From the NCBI GenBank assembly GCA_900102235.1, contig FMVL01000011.1:40363-103268 (forward strand): a DNA stretch of 62,906 bases, read 5' to 3'. The notes beneath the pieces are model-generated. The model had not been told where the DNA came from and did no database searches. It saw nothing but the letters and a program-made list of their open reading frames with translations. The translations under genes and the position numbers were made by a program. Of this stretch, positions 16,158-24,669 are shown in pieces (position 1 is the stretch's first letter; each line of letters begins with the position of its first letter). The stretch is from Lachnospiraceae bacterium XBB2008. Its GTDB lineage: Bacteria > Bacillota > Clostridia > Lachnospirales > Lachnospiraceae.

Positions 16158-17042
16158 TCAGTACTCGTCCAAAAAGTGATGTCTTACTCCGTCCTTCTTA
16201 TAGCCTATCACCGTATCGAGATTCACATTCTCAACGCTCTTGAATATATTCGATTCTATAAAAGGATTATTCTTCTTAAGTTCAGCGATCAGTCGCTTGG
16301 TTTCCAGACGTTTGGATGAAGATGTCCCGTCCTCGCGGCATGTCTCGCAGGTCTCAGTAAAATGGCAGGCACACTGCAGAAAATGAAGGTCGTTGTAATC
16401 CCTCCATGCACAGATATCGCTCTCACGTACCAGGTACATCGGCCTTATCAGCTCCATCCCCTCAAAGTTGGTGCTGTGAAGTTTGGGCATCATGGTCTGT
16501 ATCTGAGCCCCCTGCAACATTCCCATCAGGATAGTCTCGATCACATCATCATAATGATGTCCCAATGCGATCTTGTTGCATCCGAGAGCCTTTGCATTGC
16601 TGTACAGATAACCCCTGCGCATCCTTGCACAGATATAGCACGGATTTTTATCCAGGGTATCCACAGCATCAAAAATATCGCTCTCAAATATTGTAACAGG
16701 AATTCCGAGGTTTTGGGCGTTATATTCGATCAGTTCGCGGTTTTTCGCGTTATATCCCGGATCCATGACCAGGAATGACAGCTCGAAATTGCACTGTCTG
16801 TGTTTCTTTATCTCCTGAAAAAGCTTCGCCATCAGCATGGAATCCTTGCCGCCGGATATGCACACGGCGATGTGATCACCTTCACTGATGAGCCGGTAAG
16901 TCTTGCACGCTTTTGCAAAAGGAGTAAAAAGCTGCTTATGGAATTTCTTCCGGATGCTTTCTTCCGCCCTGAACCGTCTTTCCTCTATCTCAGCCGGGTC
17001 TGTCGGCCAGGTCATTATATTGTCCGATGAAGTTTCACTCAT
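16158..17042 (-). CDS. ttcA: TtcA-like tRNA thiolation ATPase
   Basis: The 294-residue protein has the PP-loop SGGKDS (residues 63-68) that adenylates the target base, a CYIC pair and further Cys residues in ACHFTETCETC, matching TtcA/TtuA-type proteins that use Cys residues to bind an iron-sulfur cluster. TtcA makes 2-thiocytidine at tRNA position 32. GHHYDDVIETILMG is the second conserved block. It overlaps the GH2 gene by 4 bp (ATGA), an arrangement without functional logic but indicating co-transcription. Other TtcA-like thiolases cannot be excluded. Confidence 0.8.
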   Translation of the reverse strand: MSETSSDNIMTWPTDPAEIEERRFRAEESIRKKFHKQLFTPFAKACKTYRLISEGDHIAVCISGGKDSMLMAKLFQEIKKHRQCNFELSFLVMDPGYNAKNRELIEYNAQNLGIPVTIFESDIFDAVDTLDKNPCYICARMRRGYLYSNAKALGCNKIALGHHYDDVIETILMGMLQGAQIQTMMPKLHSTNFEGMELIRPMYLVRESDICAWRDYNDLHFLQCACHFTETCETCREDGTSSSKRLETKRLIAELKKNNPFIESNIFKSVENVNLDTVIGYKKDGVRHHFLDEY

Positions 17043-19507
17043 TTACTCATCGCTTTCAGTTCAAGGCTTACGGGATCCATGCCGTCCGCACTTACTATCA
17101 CAGTGCAAGCGCCTGCGTCATAACCAGATCTGACTACGAGCATGGCACGTCCGCGGAAAGTTGCTGCTTCATCATCGGTATAATCTTCTTCCGTAATGGG
17201 GTTGGCAGATCCGAATCCGGCAAGATAGCCCGCACCGCTTACACCTGCACGGAGACTCACCTCGGCATCAGGCACAACACGGCCTTCTTCGTCAACAATC
17301 TCCACTGCCACATAAATAAGGTCATGACCGTCCGCCTTCATGTCATCCTTCTCGGGGACAAGGCGGATCCCGGAAGCATCGCCTGTAGTGACCAGAGTAT
17401 CGCGGCTGATCTCTTTTCCCGAGGAATAGCTTACGGCGGAAACTTCGCCGGGTTCGTATACCGTCTCAAATCTTGCGCTGCAGGGCATGGGTCTGTCTGC
17501 GGATACGGGCTTTCTGCCGATGCTCTTTCCGTTAACGAAGACCTCTACTTCCTCTGCGTGCGAGAAGACTACAAGCTCGATGGGCGATCCTTCGAAGCCT
17601 TTATAATTCCAGTTCCTTAAGACATAAGGGAACCCCCACATGCCTACGATCTCTTTTTTGCCGAAGGTGTCGGGATGCATCGAATACAGATGTGTATCTT
17701 CGCTTCCCCACACAACGCTTCTGTAATCTCCCTGAGGAAGCATGTGTCCCGTGATGTCAAAGTCCGCATCGTTAGCGAGCCTCCATGGATAGAAGGAAGT
17801 CTGCTGCGGCATGAGATCCCAGGGATTTTTCGGTGCGTTCGGATCGTCGGGATCTACGTAAGCCGCTTTGCCGATACCGGCTTCTCCTATATAGTCCCAG
17901 GCAGTCCAGGTGAAATCACCGATCACATAGGAGAGTTCCTCGACCATGGGCCAGCGGAAGCCGATCTCCTTAGGGAAGTTCTCGGATCCGAGTATCACTC
18001 TCTCGGGATACATCTCATGGTCTCTTAAGTAGATGTCTTCCATGTAATTGTATCCGACGACATCGAGTCCGTTGGTAAAAGGCTCGGTAACTTCTTCCTG
18101 AAGAGTTGATTTAAGTCCGTCGCCTGCGTTCTGCGCCTGGTTCTGTCCCACGGCGAGTTTATCGTCAAGTCCGCTCCAAAGTGAGCAGATGCCGTTACTG
18201 ATAAGTCTGCTTCCGTCCAGAGACCGGATCGTTTCGGCGATCTTCGCAGCCCTTTTATATCCGTCTCCAAGGCCGCCGCGTTCGGGGATCTCGTTTCCGG
18301 TGGACCACATGATGACCGAAGGGTGTGTGCGGTCCCTTTTTACAAAAGCAGTAAGATCCTTCTCCCAATCGGCCTCGAAAAACTGGTGATAGTCACCGCC
18401 TCTTTTGCCGATATTCCATGCGTCGAACGCCTCGTCAAAAACATACATCCCCACGCGGTCGCATGCTTCAATGAGTGCGGAAGAAGGAGGGTTGTGAGCC
18501 GTGCGGATCGCGTTGAAGCCGACGCTCTTTAATCTCCTGACTTTTCTTTCTTCGACTGCTTCTAAAGTAACGGATCCCAGGAGACCGTTGTCATGGTGAA
18601 CGCATCCGCCTTTTAATTTCACGCTTTTCCCGTTTATCAAAAGACCGCGAATGGGATCTGCGGTTATGGTCCTGATGCCGAAAAGCACCTCAGCCTCATC
18701 TTCGGCAGTTTCATCATCCGGAACAAAATGAGTGGTGTATCGACCGATATCTCTGACCACGGCCTTAGCCTTATACAGATTCGGGTTATCCGCATCCCAC
18801 AGGAGCGGATCTTTGACGGTCAGAGTCATTCTTGCGGTTTCGGAAGATACGCTTCCTACCTGGATCACGCGCTTCGTACCTGCGACCGCTTCACCTGTTT
18901 TTTCATCAAAAAGAGAAAGCTCAACTTCCGCGATACGGTTCCCGAGGCCGGAATTGACCACTTCAACAAGGCCTTCCGCAAATGCATAGCCGTCTGCGAC
19001 TTCCTTTGTATAAACATATATTCCGTCGGGAGCGATATGAACCTTGGGAGCGTGGCACAGCAGAGCGCCGCGATAAAGGCCGGATCCGGTGTACCATCTG
19101 GAGTTGGGCTGCATGCTGGTATTTACGTTTACCGTGATGCGGTTTTCCTCGCCGTATGTTACGTAATCGGTCAGATCGATGTAAAAAGGAGCATATCCGT
19201 TATGGCAGATGCCGACCCTGCTGCCGTTTACATCCACCGTTGCATTCATCATGACTCCGTCGAATTTAAGGCCGACGCAGCCGCCTTTCCACTCCTCGGG
19301 AACAGAGACATATTTGGTATAATTGGACAATCCTCCGCAGAAAAAACCGGAGTCCACACCTGCGGGCGCATCCTTTGATACCGGAGTGCCGATCATTCCG
19401 TCATGAGGAAGATCGACCACCACACCCGGATCAGTTTCCATCATGGTGATGGAATCAAGATAGCCTCTTCTGAAAGTCCATTTGTCATCGATCGAGATCT
19501 GTTTCAT
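17039..19507 (-). CDS. GH2 beta-galactosidase/beta-glycosidase
   Basis: The 822-residue protein has the GH2 architecture: N-terminal sugar-binding jelly roll (VVDLPHDGMI), immunoglobulin-like domain, TIM barrel and C-terminal Ig-like modules. Signatures are GFNAIRTAHNPPS, the acid/base Glu in WSTGNEIPE and the probable nucleophile Glu in VILGSENFP. No signal peptide, so it is cytoplasmic and acts on imported oligosaccharides. The C-terminal VAVEIVDEEGRVVPDA region is typical of plant-polymer GH2 enzymes. AGGAGAATGATCAT precedes the ATG. Exact sugar specificity (galactose, glucuronic acid or other) not certain. Confidence 0.88.
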   Translation of the reverse strand: MKQISIDDKWTFRRGYLDSITMMETDPGVVVDLPHDGMIGTPVSKDAPAGVDSGFFCGGLSNYTKYVSVPEEWKGGCVGLKFDGVMMNATVDVNGSRVGICHNGYAPFYIDLTDYVTYGEENRITVNVNTSMQPNSRWYTGSGLYRGALLCHAPKVHIAPDGIYVYTKEVADGYAFAEGLVEVVNSGLGNRIAEVELSLFDEKTGEAVAGTKRVIQVGSVSSETARMTLTVKDPLLWDADNPNLYKAKAVVRDIGRYTTHFVPDDETAEDEAEVLFGIRTITADPIRGLLINGKSVKLKGGCVHHDNGLLGSVTLEAVEERKVRRLKSVGFNAIRTAHNPPSSALIEACDRVGMYVFDEAFDAWNIGKRGGDYHQFFEADWEKDLTAFVKRDRTHPSVIMWSTGNEIPERGGLGDGYKRAAKIAETIRSLDGSRLISNGICSLWSGLDDKLAVGQNQAQNAGDGLKSTLQEEVTEPFTNGLDVVGYNYMEDIYLRDHEMYPERVILGSENFPKEIGFRWPMVEELSYVIGDFTWTAWDYIGEAGIGKAAYVDPDDPNAPKNPWDLMPQQTSFYPWRLANDADFDITGHMLPQGDYRSVVWGSEDTHLYSMHPDTFGKKEIVGMWGFPYVLRNWNYKGFEGSPIELVVFSHAEEVEVFVNGKSIGRKPVSADRPMPCSARFETVYEPGEVSAVSYSSGKEISRDTLVTTGDASGIRLVPEKDDMKADGHDLIYVAVEIVDEEGRVVPDAEVSLRAGVSGAGYLAGFGSANPITEEDYTDDEAATFRGRAMLVVRSGYDAGACTVIVSADGMDPVSLELKAMSK

Positions 19508-19531
19508 ATGATCATTCTCCTGCCGAAAGCA

Positions 19532-20833
19532 TTAGTCTTTAAATTGAATATATGCGTTTCTTTCGCTGAAATACTCTCCCAGGGTGGGAAGCACATTTAT
19601 ATTATTCTTTTGCTTTCTGTCTTCGCCCAGATAAGCGCTGTGCCTTAAGATAGCATCCTGCATATCTATGAGCGTATTCATCGCACCGCCGGAACGCAGA
19701 GAGAGTTCGTCCTTAACCCTTTCCGCTTTCGCTGCCAGTTTCCTGTTAAAAGGTTTTACGGACTCTTCTGTTTCCCCTTCGGTTATGCCGAAGGAATCGC
19801 CGTTATCAATAAGGTTGTCAAGAAAGCCTTTGAATTCCTGTGCCTGACGTAACATCGATGACAGGCTTAAGACCGTCTTCATCAGACTCCCGATCTCCTT
19901 AAGCCTTGCGGTATTCAATCCGCCGTTAGCTTCCATGTCTTCGGAATCCACAAATCCGTAAGCCTGCGGATCCGCAGACCATTTGGTATAGTTTACGGTC
20001 AGGGTGTAGAAATCCGCCACACCGACAAACAGGCCGGGAACAAACACTGCTTTACTTCCGTAACTGCCCAATAAGGAAGGCTGCATGATCAGATATTTCT
20101 TGAACAGACTTGAGTTCATCCGCGTCTGGAGTTCTCCGAAGTCATCATAGAGCCTGTCTATTCTCTGTTTCTCCGATTCCTCTTTTGCAGGATCGAGTTT
20201 CTTCGCCGGAAGTCCGAGCACAAAACGTGAAGTCTGATCGTTTAAGTCTGCCTTAAGAACATCTCTGTTGCGGATCTTGTCTATATCCTCTTTGGTAAAC
20301 TTCACCGTTGCGTCGAATGATACATCCTCTCCGATGTCATATACATCCTTGTCCTTGTACTTTTTCATTTCTTCGGAGACTCTGGCGGCATAGACCTCCT
20401 TATATTTCTTCCGGAATTTCTTCGCTGACTTCTTTATGCTCTTTTTCTCGAAATATCCTCTCTTCGTCAGCTTGGTATTGTCGTTCTCGTCCTTCTCTTT
20501 TCTGTAAAGGATCGGGTTATCCGTCACGTCCACTTCGGAACTGTATCCGTACTCTTTTGCTTTGGTGAGAAAGGCTGCGGCTTCCGTGACCTCATCCAGG
20601 GTAAACCTGCTGCTGTCATAATCGAAATTAATCGGTCCGACGTTTTTCGCAAGCCTCACCATGTCCTTTTGCGTTCTGGACTGTTCCTGTTTCAACGGGC
20701 CGGCCTCCGTCGACAGGGTGCGCAATTCCTCGACGCCCTGTCTCATGGCTCTTGCCCTGTAAAAAGTCTCGTTTGCATCTACGGTAAGTTTATGATCTTT
20801 CCTGTCCTGTTCGACCTTTTGCTCAAAATCCAC
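19532..20833 (-). CDS. Large hypothetical cytoplasmic protein
   Basis: I do not recognise this 433-residue, strongly charged protein. It starts with GTG after AAAGGAGTAAG. It is predicted mostly helical, with Lys-rich stretches (KKSIKKSAKKFRKKYKE near residue 140) and a more hydrophobic centre (GSKAVFVPGLFVGVADFY). No signal peptide or clear membrane segment. It is 15 bp downstream of an acetyltransferase-like gene and 24 bp upstream of the GH2 gene. It may be part of a lineage-specific surface or stress-related group; no function is claimed. Confidence 0.5.
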   Translation of the reverse strand: MDFEQKVEQDRKDHKLTVDANETFYRARAMRQGVEELRTLSTEAGPLKQEQSRTQKDMVRLAKNVGPINFDYDSSRFTLDEVTEAAAFLTKAKEYGYSSEVDVTDNPILYRKEKDENDNTKLTKRGYFEKKSIKKSAKKFRKKYKEVYAARVSEEMKKYKDKDVYDIGEDVSFDATVKFTKEDIDKIRNRDVLKADLNDQTSRFVLGLPAKKLDPAKEESEKQRIDRLYDDFGELQTRMNSSLFKKYLIMQPSLLGSYGSKAVFVPGLFVGVADFYTLTVNYTKWSADPQAYGFVDSEDMEANGGLNTARLKEIGSLMKTVLSLSSMLRQAQEFKGFLDNLIDNGDSFGITEGETEESVKPFNRKLAAKAERVKDELSLRSGGAMNTLIDMQDAILRHSAYLGEDRKQKNNINVLPTLGEYFSERNAYIQFKD

Positions 20834-20848
20834 TTTTTCTTACTCCTT

Positions 20849-21679
20849 TCATATTATGGCGGTATAATATGTTCTCTGTTCTCCGAGCAGTTCACACTCC
20901 GGAAACAGTTTCAAAAACAGTTTATTCGATGATCCTCCGATACAGGCAAGTTCTCCCACGGCATCGGAGGGGATCGAGGCGTCGTGCGCGATCGCATCTA
21001 TCGTCCGGCGGATCATGCTCACCAGCATAAATGATTCCTTTGAGTCTACATATGCATACTCCACGCAGATCCCGCCGGGTATGTCGCTTACCAGGAGCAC
21101 GCCATCTATCTTCCCGTTTTTGATAAGGGCTGATGAAAGGTCTCTGCGGATCCTTTCGTGAGTGAGATCCGCAAACATCTCGCCTTCCTTCAGACGCTTA
21201 TCGATCTCTTCTATCTGCTTAGCGTTCGCCTGCTCAAGCATTATGATCCGGTCAGACTTATCCTGTTTCGCAGATATCGGCAGGTCACGCAGGTCAGAGA
21301 TCTTAAACCTGTAGAACATCGTCGTCTCATCAAGTCCGAAACGAAACTCATCAAGCACCTGCTCCCATTCCTCAAAACCATCCTCGTCATACAGGCTTAT
21401 GGTCAGCACCTGTGCATGGAGATTCTCACATATACCAAGCATGCTTAAGAGGAAATCTCTTCTCAGCACATTTCTGTCCCTACAGTCAGCGGTTATCCCG
21501 ATGTCGACTATCCTCGTAACGGTCGACGCATCGAAAACGCATACACCGACGGTCCTTCCTTCGTCGTAAGCGGCAAGCAGATATCTGTTGGCCGTGCTCA
21601 GAAAGCCCTTGTAGATATCCCGAGAAATATAGCCCTTGTATGCAGCTGTATCATCGGTTATGAGTCTGACATCAAACAT
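20849..21679 (-). CDS. GNAT-like acetyltransferase, unknown substrate
   Basis: The N-terminal half (about residues 20-150) resembles a GNAT fold: RYLLAAYDEGRTVGVCVFD, then RIVDIGITADCRDRNVLRRDFL in the place of the acetyl-CoA motif, but the canonical QxxGxG/A is degenerate (CRDRNV). The C-terminal half (160-276) could be a second, degenerate GNAT-like domain (GVLLVSDIPGGICVEYAYV). Similar two-domain proteins occur in Lachnospiraceae. Activity is uncertain. GGAGAGTTTCAG precedes the ATG, and the gene begins beside a GC-rich low-complexity block. Confidence 0.55.
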   Translation of the reverse strand: MFDVRLITDDTAAYKGYISRDIYKGFLSTANRYLLAAYDEGRTVGVCVFDASTVTRIVDIGITADCRDRNVLRRDFLLSMLGICENLHAQVLTISLYDEDGFEEWEQVLDEFRFGLDETTMFYRFKISDLRDLPISAKQDKSDRIIMLEQANAKQIEEIDKRLKEGEMFADLTHERIRRDLSSALIKNGKIDGVLLVSDIPGGICVEYAYVDSKESFMLVSMIRRTIDAIAHDASIPSDAVGELACIGGSSNKLFLKLFPECELLGEQRTYYTAII

Positions 21680-21704
21680 CTGAAACTCTCCTGTTCATGA
21701 AAGA

Positions 21705-21865
21705 TCGGAAGGTGGGTGGGGGTGTTTTTTGCGGCGGGGGCTTTGACGGTATTTAGCGCCGGGGCTTGTGCGGCGGGCGCGGGGGGGGCTTGTTGCGCCT
21801 TTTTAGCGCCGGGGCTTGTGCGGCGGGGATGCGGTTTTGTACTCGCCGGGGCGCACACCCTCGTA
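21705..21865. other. GC-rich low-complexity block with internal repeat
   Basis: Between the acetyltransferase-like gene and the hairpin at 21932 there is no gene. The plus strand has G tracts (for example the run of eight G at about 21781-21788) and a 26-bp direct repeat starting TTTAGCGCCGGGGCTTGTGC, seen at about 21751 and 21801. On the minus strand it could encode an Ala/Pro-rich peptide overlapping the start of the acetyltransferase-like gene, like the block at 4929-5034. Confidence 0.45.
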
Positions 21866-21931
21866 CTGCTCATTATAGCTTATTTACGCTCTGTGTGGTA
21901 GCATACTCAGTTCAAGTACTGCACAAAATAC

Positions 21932-21969
21932 GCGCTTCGGATCCGGTATCTCTACCGAATCCGAAGCGC
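21932..21969 (-). terminator. Rho-independent terminator of the flavodoxin gene
   Basis: GCGCTTCGGAT pairs perfectly with ATCCGAAGCGC, and the stem continues after one mismatch with CGGTA/TACCG around a TCTC loop. On the minus strand it is followed by GTATTTTG. It lies 45 bp after the flavodoxin stop codon. Confidence 0.7.
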
Positions 21970-22014
21970 CTGATTAAGTGTCTATATGTTTCTTTTCGTG
22001 AGGGGATGTGGTGG

Positions 22015-22422
22015 TTATTTGAACTGCTTGGCAAACTCTACGGCTGCCCGGATATCGGTATCATTGGGTCTGCCCTTGTGAAGCCCCTTAAACTCGCCTT
22101 TGCAGTGGAACTCTCTTTCATCCATCGGAATCCCTGCTTTATCCGCTTCTGCCTTAACTTTCTTATATGTTGAATTGAGCATTGCGGCAGAGCCGAAATT
22201 CACGATCTTTCCGACCTTTTCCTTATCAAGAGATAAAACAAAGTCTCTTACCTCCGGATCTATGTTAAAGGCATAGTATGAATTTCCGAGAAACAGCACA
22301 TCTACCGGCTCCGTTACCGCTTCGCTTATCGGAAGGGCTTCAACTCCGAGTTCCTGTGCTATGGCTTCTGCAAGCCTCTTTGTATTACCTGTTTTCGTAT
22401 AATATCTTACTGCGAATGTCAT
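22015..22422 (-). CDS. Flavodoxin-like protein
   Basis: The 135-residue protein begins with a strand followed by YYTKTGNTKRLAE, the FMN phosphate-binding loop (T/SxTGNT) of flavodoxins, and has a second loop at FLGNSYYAFNID. It is short for a classical flavodoxin, comparable to flavodoxin-fold NADPH:FMN proteins. Expected role: low-potential electron carrier in the cytoplasm. AAGGAGGTTCGATC precedes the ATG. It is a single-gene unit with its own terminator. Confidence 0.78.
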   Translation of the reverse strand: MTFAVRYYTKTGNTKRLAEAIAQELGVEALPISEAVTEPVDVLFLGNSYYAFNIDPEVRDFVLSLDKEKVGKIVNFGSAAMLNSTYKKVKAEADKAGIPMDEREFHCKGEFKGLHKGRPNDTDIRAAVEFAKQFK

Positions 22423-22516
22423 GATCGAACCTCCTTGGTTGTTTGTGGGTTACCTTTTGTCATATTATATTGCGTCAAATATTATATGTCAAGGATTTAT
22501 TATGCTTTCAAGTCGA

Positions 22517-22559
22517 TTTATGACCCAAACAGCACGAACCCCCATCGTTGGGTCATAAA
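22517..22559. repeat. 37-bp palindromic repeat, copy 2
   Basis: The core 22520-22556 has the same arms and total length as the copy at 79-115. With flanks the stem grows to 12 bp: TTTATGACCCAA with TTGGGTCATAAA. The loop sequence differs between copies. Confidence 0.6.
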
Positions 22560-22798
22560 TGTTCGAAAATCCGGGGCCCCTCCCCCCTCCGGAATTCAAA
22601 AATGACAACATAAAACCTCGGCAGCAGACCGGGGGCGCCGCCAAACAGAAAGTTGGTGGTGTAGTTGTCCGGGAAGTAAAGAACTTCGTCACCGACATTG
22701 ATCTTGATCAAATTAGCCTTTTCAAGCTCATTTGCCTTACATAATGTAAGTGGGACACAGGACAGAGTTACTTGTACGGAACCTGAAAAAATATATGT
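22553..22798 (-). pseudogene. Open frame continuing past the SIMPL stop codon
   Basis: The minus-strand frame directly after the TGA of the SIMPL gene stays open for about 81 codons in the same register and ends inside the palindromic repeat. It reads a protein-like segment (KANELEKANLIKINVGDEVL, then YFPDN) without a usable start. It may be the 3' part of a longer former gene, or chance. No family is recognised. This is the only content seen in the 376-bp gap between the flavodoxin and SIMPL genes besides the repeat. Confidence 0.25.
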
Positions 22799-23425
22799 TC
22801 AGACGATTCGCCACTTTACCCGTATCTCTGCCTCTTCCTTGATGATTCTTGCTCCAAGCTCATTCGATTTCGGATAATCCGTACTTTCTTCGTTGTAGTC
22901 AGCGATTCCTCTTTCCTGCTCGCAGAGTAATAAAGATAAATCGCCCTCTTCCTCCAATGACTCTATGCTGTCTACACGCATACCCATGCTCTCTGCCAGA
23001 TCTTCCGCAGATTTTCTGGAATTGAGCAAGGCTTCTTTAACAAGTTCCCTGTGTATTTCGTCCTTGTTAGAAATGCTTTGATCCACTGAAAAAAAGAAAT
23101 CATATTCGCCTTTTTGCAGGATTGACCGCAATGTATTAATGAGTTTCATATCGATAGCCGTAGTGATCTCTAACCGGCGTCTCGCATCCTCTTTATCATC
23201 ATCCCGGTAGCTGTACATACTCGATACTGCATCATCAGAAATATGTACATCTTTCGGCTCTATGCCCAGCTCAGCGATCTCTCCCAGGAAACGTTCACAA
23301 GCATCCATCACATCGGCAGATACCTTGTCCGTTCTTGTGCCGGAAGATTTAAATGTGATACCTATCTTAGCTACGTCGGCAGCCACCTCTCGTTCCGCTT
23401 TGCTTCTTATCTCAAATGTTCCCAT
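22799..23425 (-). CDS. SIMPL-domain (DUF541) protein
   Basis: The protein begins GTFEIRSKAEREVAADVAKI and continues with GIEPKDVHISDDAVSSMYSY, the pattern of the SIMPL/DUF541 domain. Many SIMPL proteins are periplasmic or secreted, but this one has no signal peptide and should be cytoplasmic. The function of the family in bacteria is poorly defined (oxidative stress in some). Two ATGs lie close together; the second (23425) has better spacing to GGAAGG. Confidence 0.75.
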   Translation of the reverse strand: MGTFEIRSKAEREVAADVAKIGITFKSSGTRTDKVSADVMDACERFLGEIAELGIEPKDVHISDDAVSSMYSYRDDDKEDARRRLEITTAIDMKLINTLRSILQKGEYDFFFSVDQSISNKDEIHRELVKEALLNSRKSAEDLAESMGMRVDSIESLEEEGDLSLLLCEQERGIADYNEESTDYPKSNELGARIIKEEAEIRVKWRIV

Positions 23426-23542
23426 TCCCATACCTTCCTTTCTGTTTGCTCTGTAATTTGATCAACAATACACATAATACTCGAGTTCTATAGTTCGATT
23501 GTATTACCCGGTTGCACAGTTCTCAATGAACCCGTGGTTTAA

Positions 23543-23573
23543 AAAAGGATAAGCATATTCTGCTTATCCTTTT
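23543..23573 (-). terminator. Rho-independent terminator
   Basis: AAAAGGATAAGCA and TGCTTATCCTTTT form a 13-bp stem with a TATTC loop. On the minus strand a run of T follows directly. It ends the transcript of the membrane protein and deformylase genes. Confidence 0.85.
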
Positions 23574-23575
23574 CC

Positions 23576-23986
23576 TCAAATGATTATCCCTTCCAGATGA
23601 TCGCACTCATGCTGTATGATCTGAGCTATCTGCCCGGAATACTTCTGTTTTCGGCGCGTACCGACCGTATCGGTATACTCAAGTTCGATGTTGCGGTATC
23701 GGGTCGTCTTTCGGGTTCCGTCTAGAGAAAGGCATCCCTCCTCAGTTTCATACGGACCATCCTTTTTCAGTATTACAGGATTGAACATGACAACGGAAAC
23801 AAATCCCATATCAACGATGATGATCCTTTTCCTAACTCCGATCATGTTAGCAGCCATGCCTACACAGCGGTCCTTATTGGCACGTAGTGTATCCTGCAGA
23901 TCCGTTGCAACATCCATGTCATCAGTTGTAGCTTTCTCTGATTTCTGCCCGAGGAAAAAAACATCCCGCATTATCGGTTTGACCAT
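23576..23986 (-). CDS. def: Peptide deformylase
   Basis: The 136-residue protein has the three deformylase motifs: GMAANMIG (motif 1, variant of GxGxAAxQ), EGCLS (motif 2, metal Cys) and QHECDHLEG (motif 3, HExxH). It removes the formyl group from nascent N termini. Gln of motif 1 is replaced by Asn, which is seen in shorter, divergent type I-like members, so this may be an accessory rather than the housekeeping enzyme. The ATG at 23986 follows AAAGGAGG; a longer upstream frame is only the overlap with the preceding membrane protein gene. Confidence 0.85.
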   Translation of the reverse strand: MVKPIMRDVFFLGQKSEKATTDDMDVATDLQDTLRANKDRCVGMAANMIGVRKRIIIVDMGFVSVVMFNPVILKKDGPYETEEGCLSLDGTRKTTRYRNIELEYTDTVGTRRKQKYSGQIAQIIQHECDHLEGIII

Positions 23987-24516
23987 ATTTCCTCCTTTGA
24001 AAAGCGATTTAGTAAAAAGTCTGCCAAAACAAGATAGCCGTACCCTACGATCATGAGAAAAATGAATAAAGCAAGTATCCACCACGCACATCCCATGTAA
24101 GGTGATGTTCGGGTAAAGCCAAAAGCACCCGCACCTGTTACAAAATAATCCGCAATAGACACAATCGGAACTACGACATGAGTCAGTATGTTTTTCAGGG
24201 TCCATGTCTGGTGAAGAAAAGAAGGCACAAGTATCGTTATGTACACAAAGCCGGTCAATGTTATCGCTACCGTACCGACGAACTTTATGATACGCCACAC
24301 ATCGCTGACATCCTTATCCCTCATCATCAGGCAGGCGCCTGTCAGACAGATAAGAGCGATCAGGATATTAGACTGGGCAGTAAAGTACATGAGTCCCCTG
24401 CAAATCTCCGAAAACGGACGTCCGATAACGAGATCGCCGATCAGGGTTCCGATTGCTGCCGATATGATCACAATGGCTTTCAATATGTAACTTACTGTCT
24501 TTCTGGGCTGAGTCAC
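23971..24516 (-). CDS. Pr6Pr-family membrane protein with internal deletion
   Basis: The 181-residue protein is a multi-helix membrane protein of the Pr6Pr group, clearly related to the 238-residue protein at 32407-33123: YFT(A/I)QSNILIALICL, GT(V)(A/S)ITLTG, LTH(V/A)VVP and PYMGCAWWIL are shared. Compared with that paralogue it lacks about 50 residues between ADYFV and GAFGF, including a helix and loop, yet the frame is kept. Start is GTG after AGGAGAGTAAACG. It overlaps the deformylase gene by 16 bp. Function of the family unknown. Confidence 0.75.
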   Translation of the reverse strand: MTQPRKTVSYILKAIVIISAAIGTLIGDLVIGRPFSEICRGLMYFTAQSNILIALICLTGACLMMRDKDVSDVWRIIKFVGTVAITLTGFVYITILVPSFLHQTWTLKNILTHVVVPIVSIADYFVTGAGAFGFTRTSPYMGCAWWILALFIFLMIVGYGYLVLADFLLNRFSKEEIWSNR

Positions 24517-24635
24517 CGTTTACTCTCCTGTCAGGGATACTCCGTCAATCACCACATATCATTGTATCACCGCATCTGATGATATGCCTATACAGTAAGA
24601 CGGCGGGCCAGCAAAATACCGGGGTTCGGCACAAA

Positions 24636-24660
24636 GCGGGCCGGCACAAGGCCGGCCCGC
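24636..24660 (-). terminator. Terminator of the Ro60-like/rtcB operon
   Basis: GCGGGCCGGC and GCCGGCCCGC form a perfect 10-bp GC stem with an ACAAG loop, 9 bp after the rtcB stop. On the minus strand it is followed by TTTGTGCC, a weak T tract. Confidence 0.65.
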
Positions 24661-24669
24661 GTGATCCTT

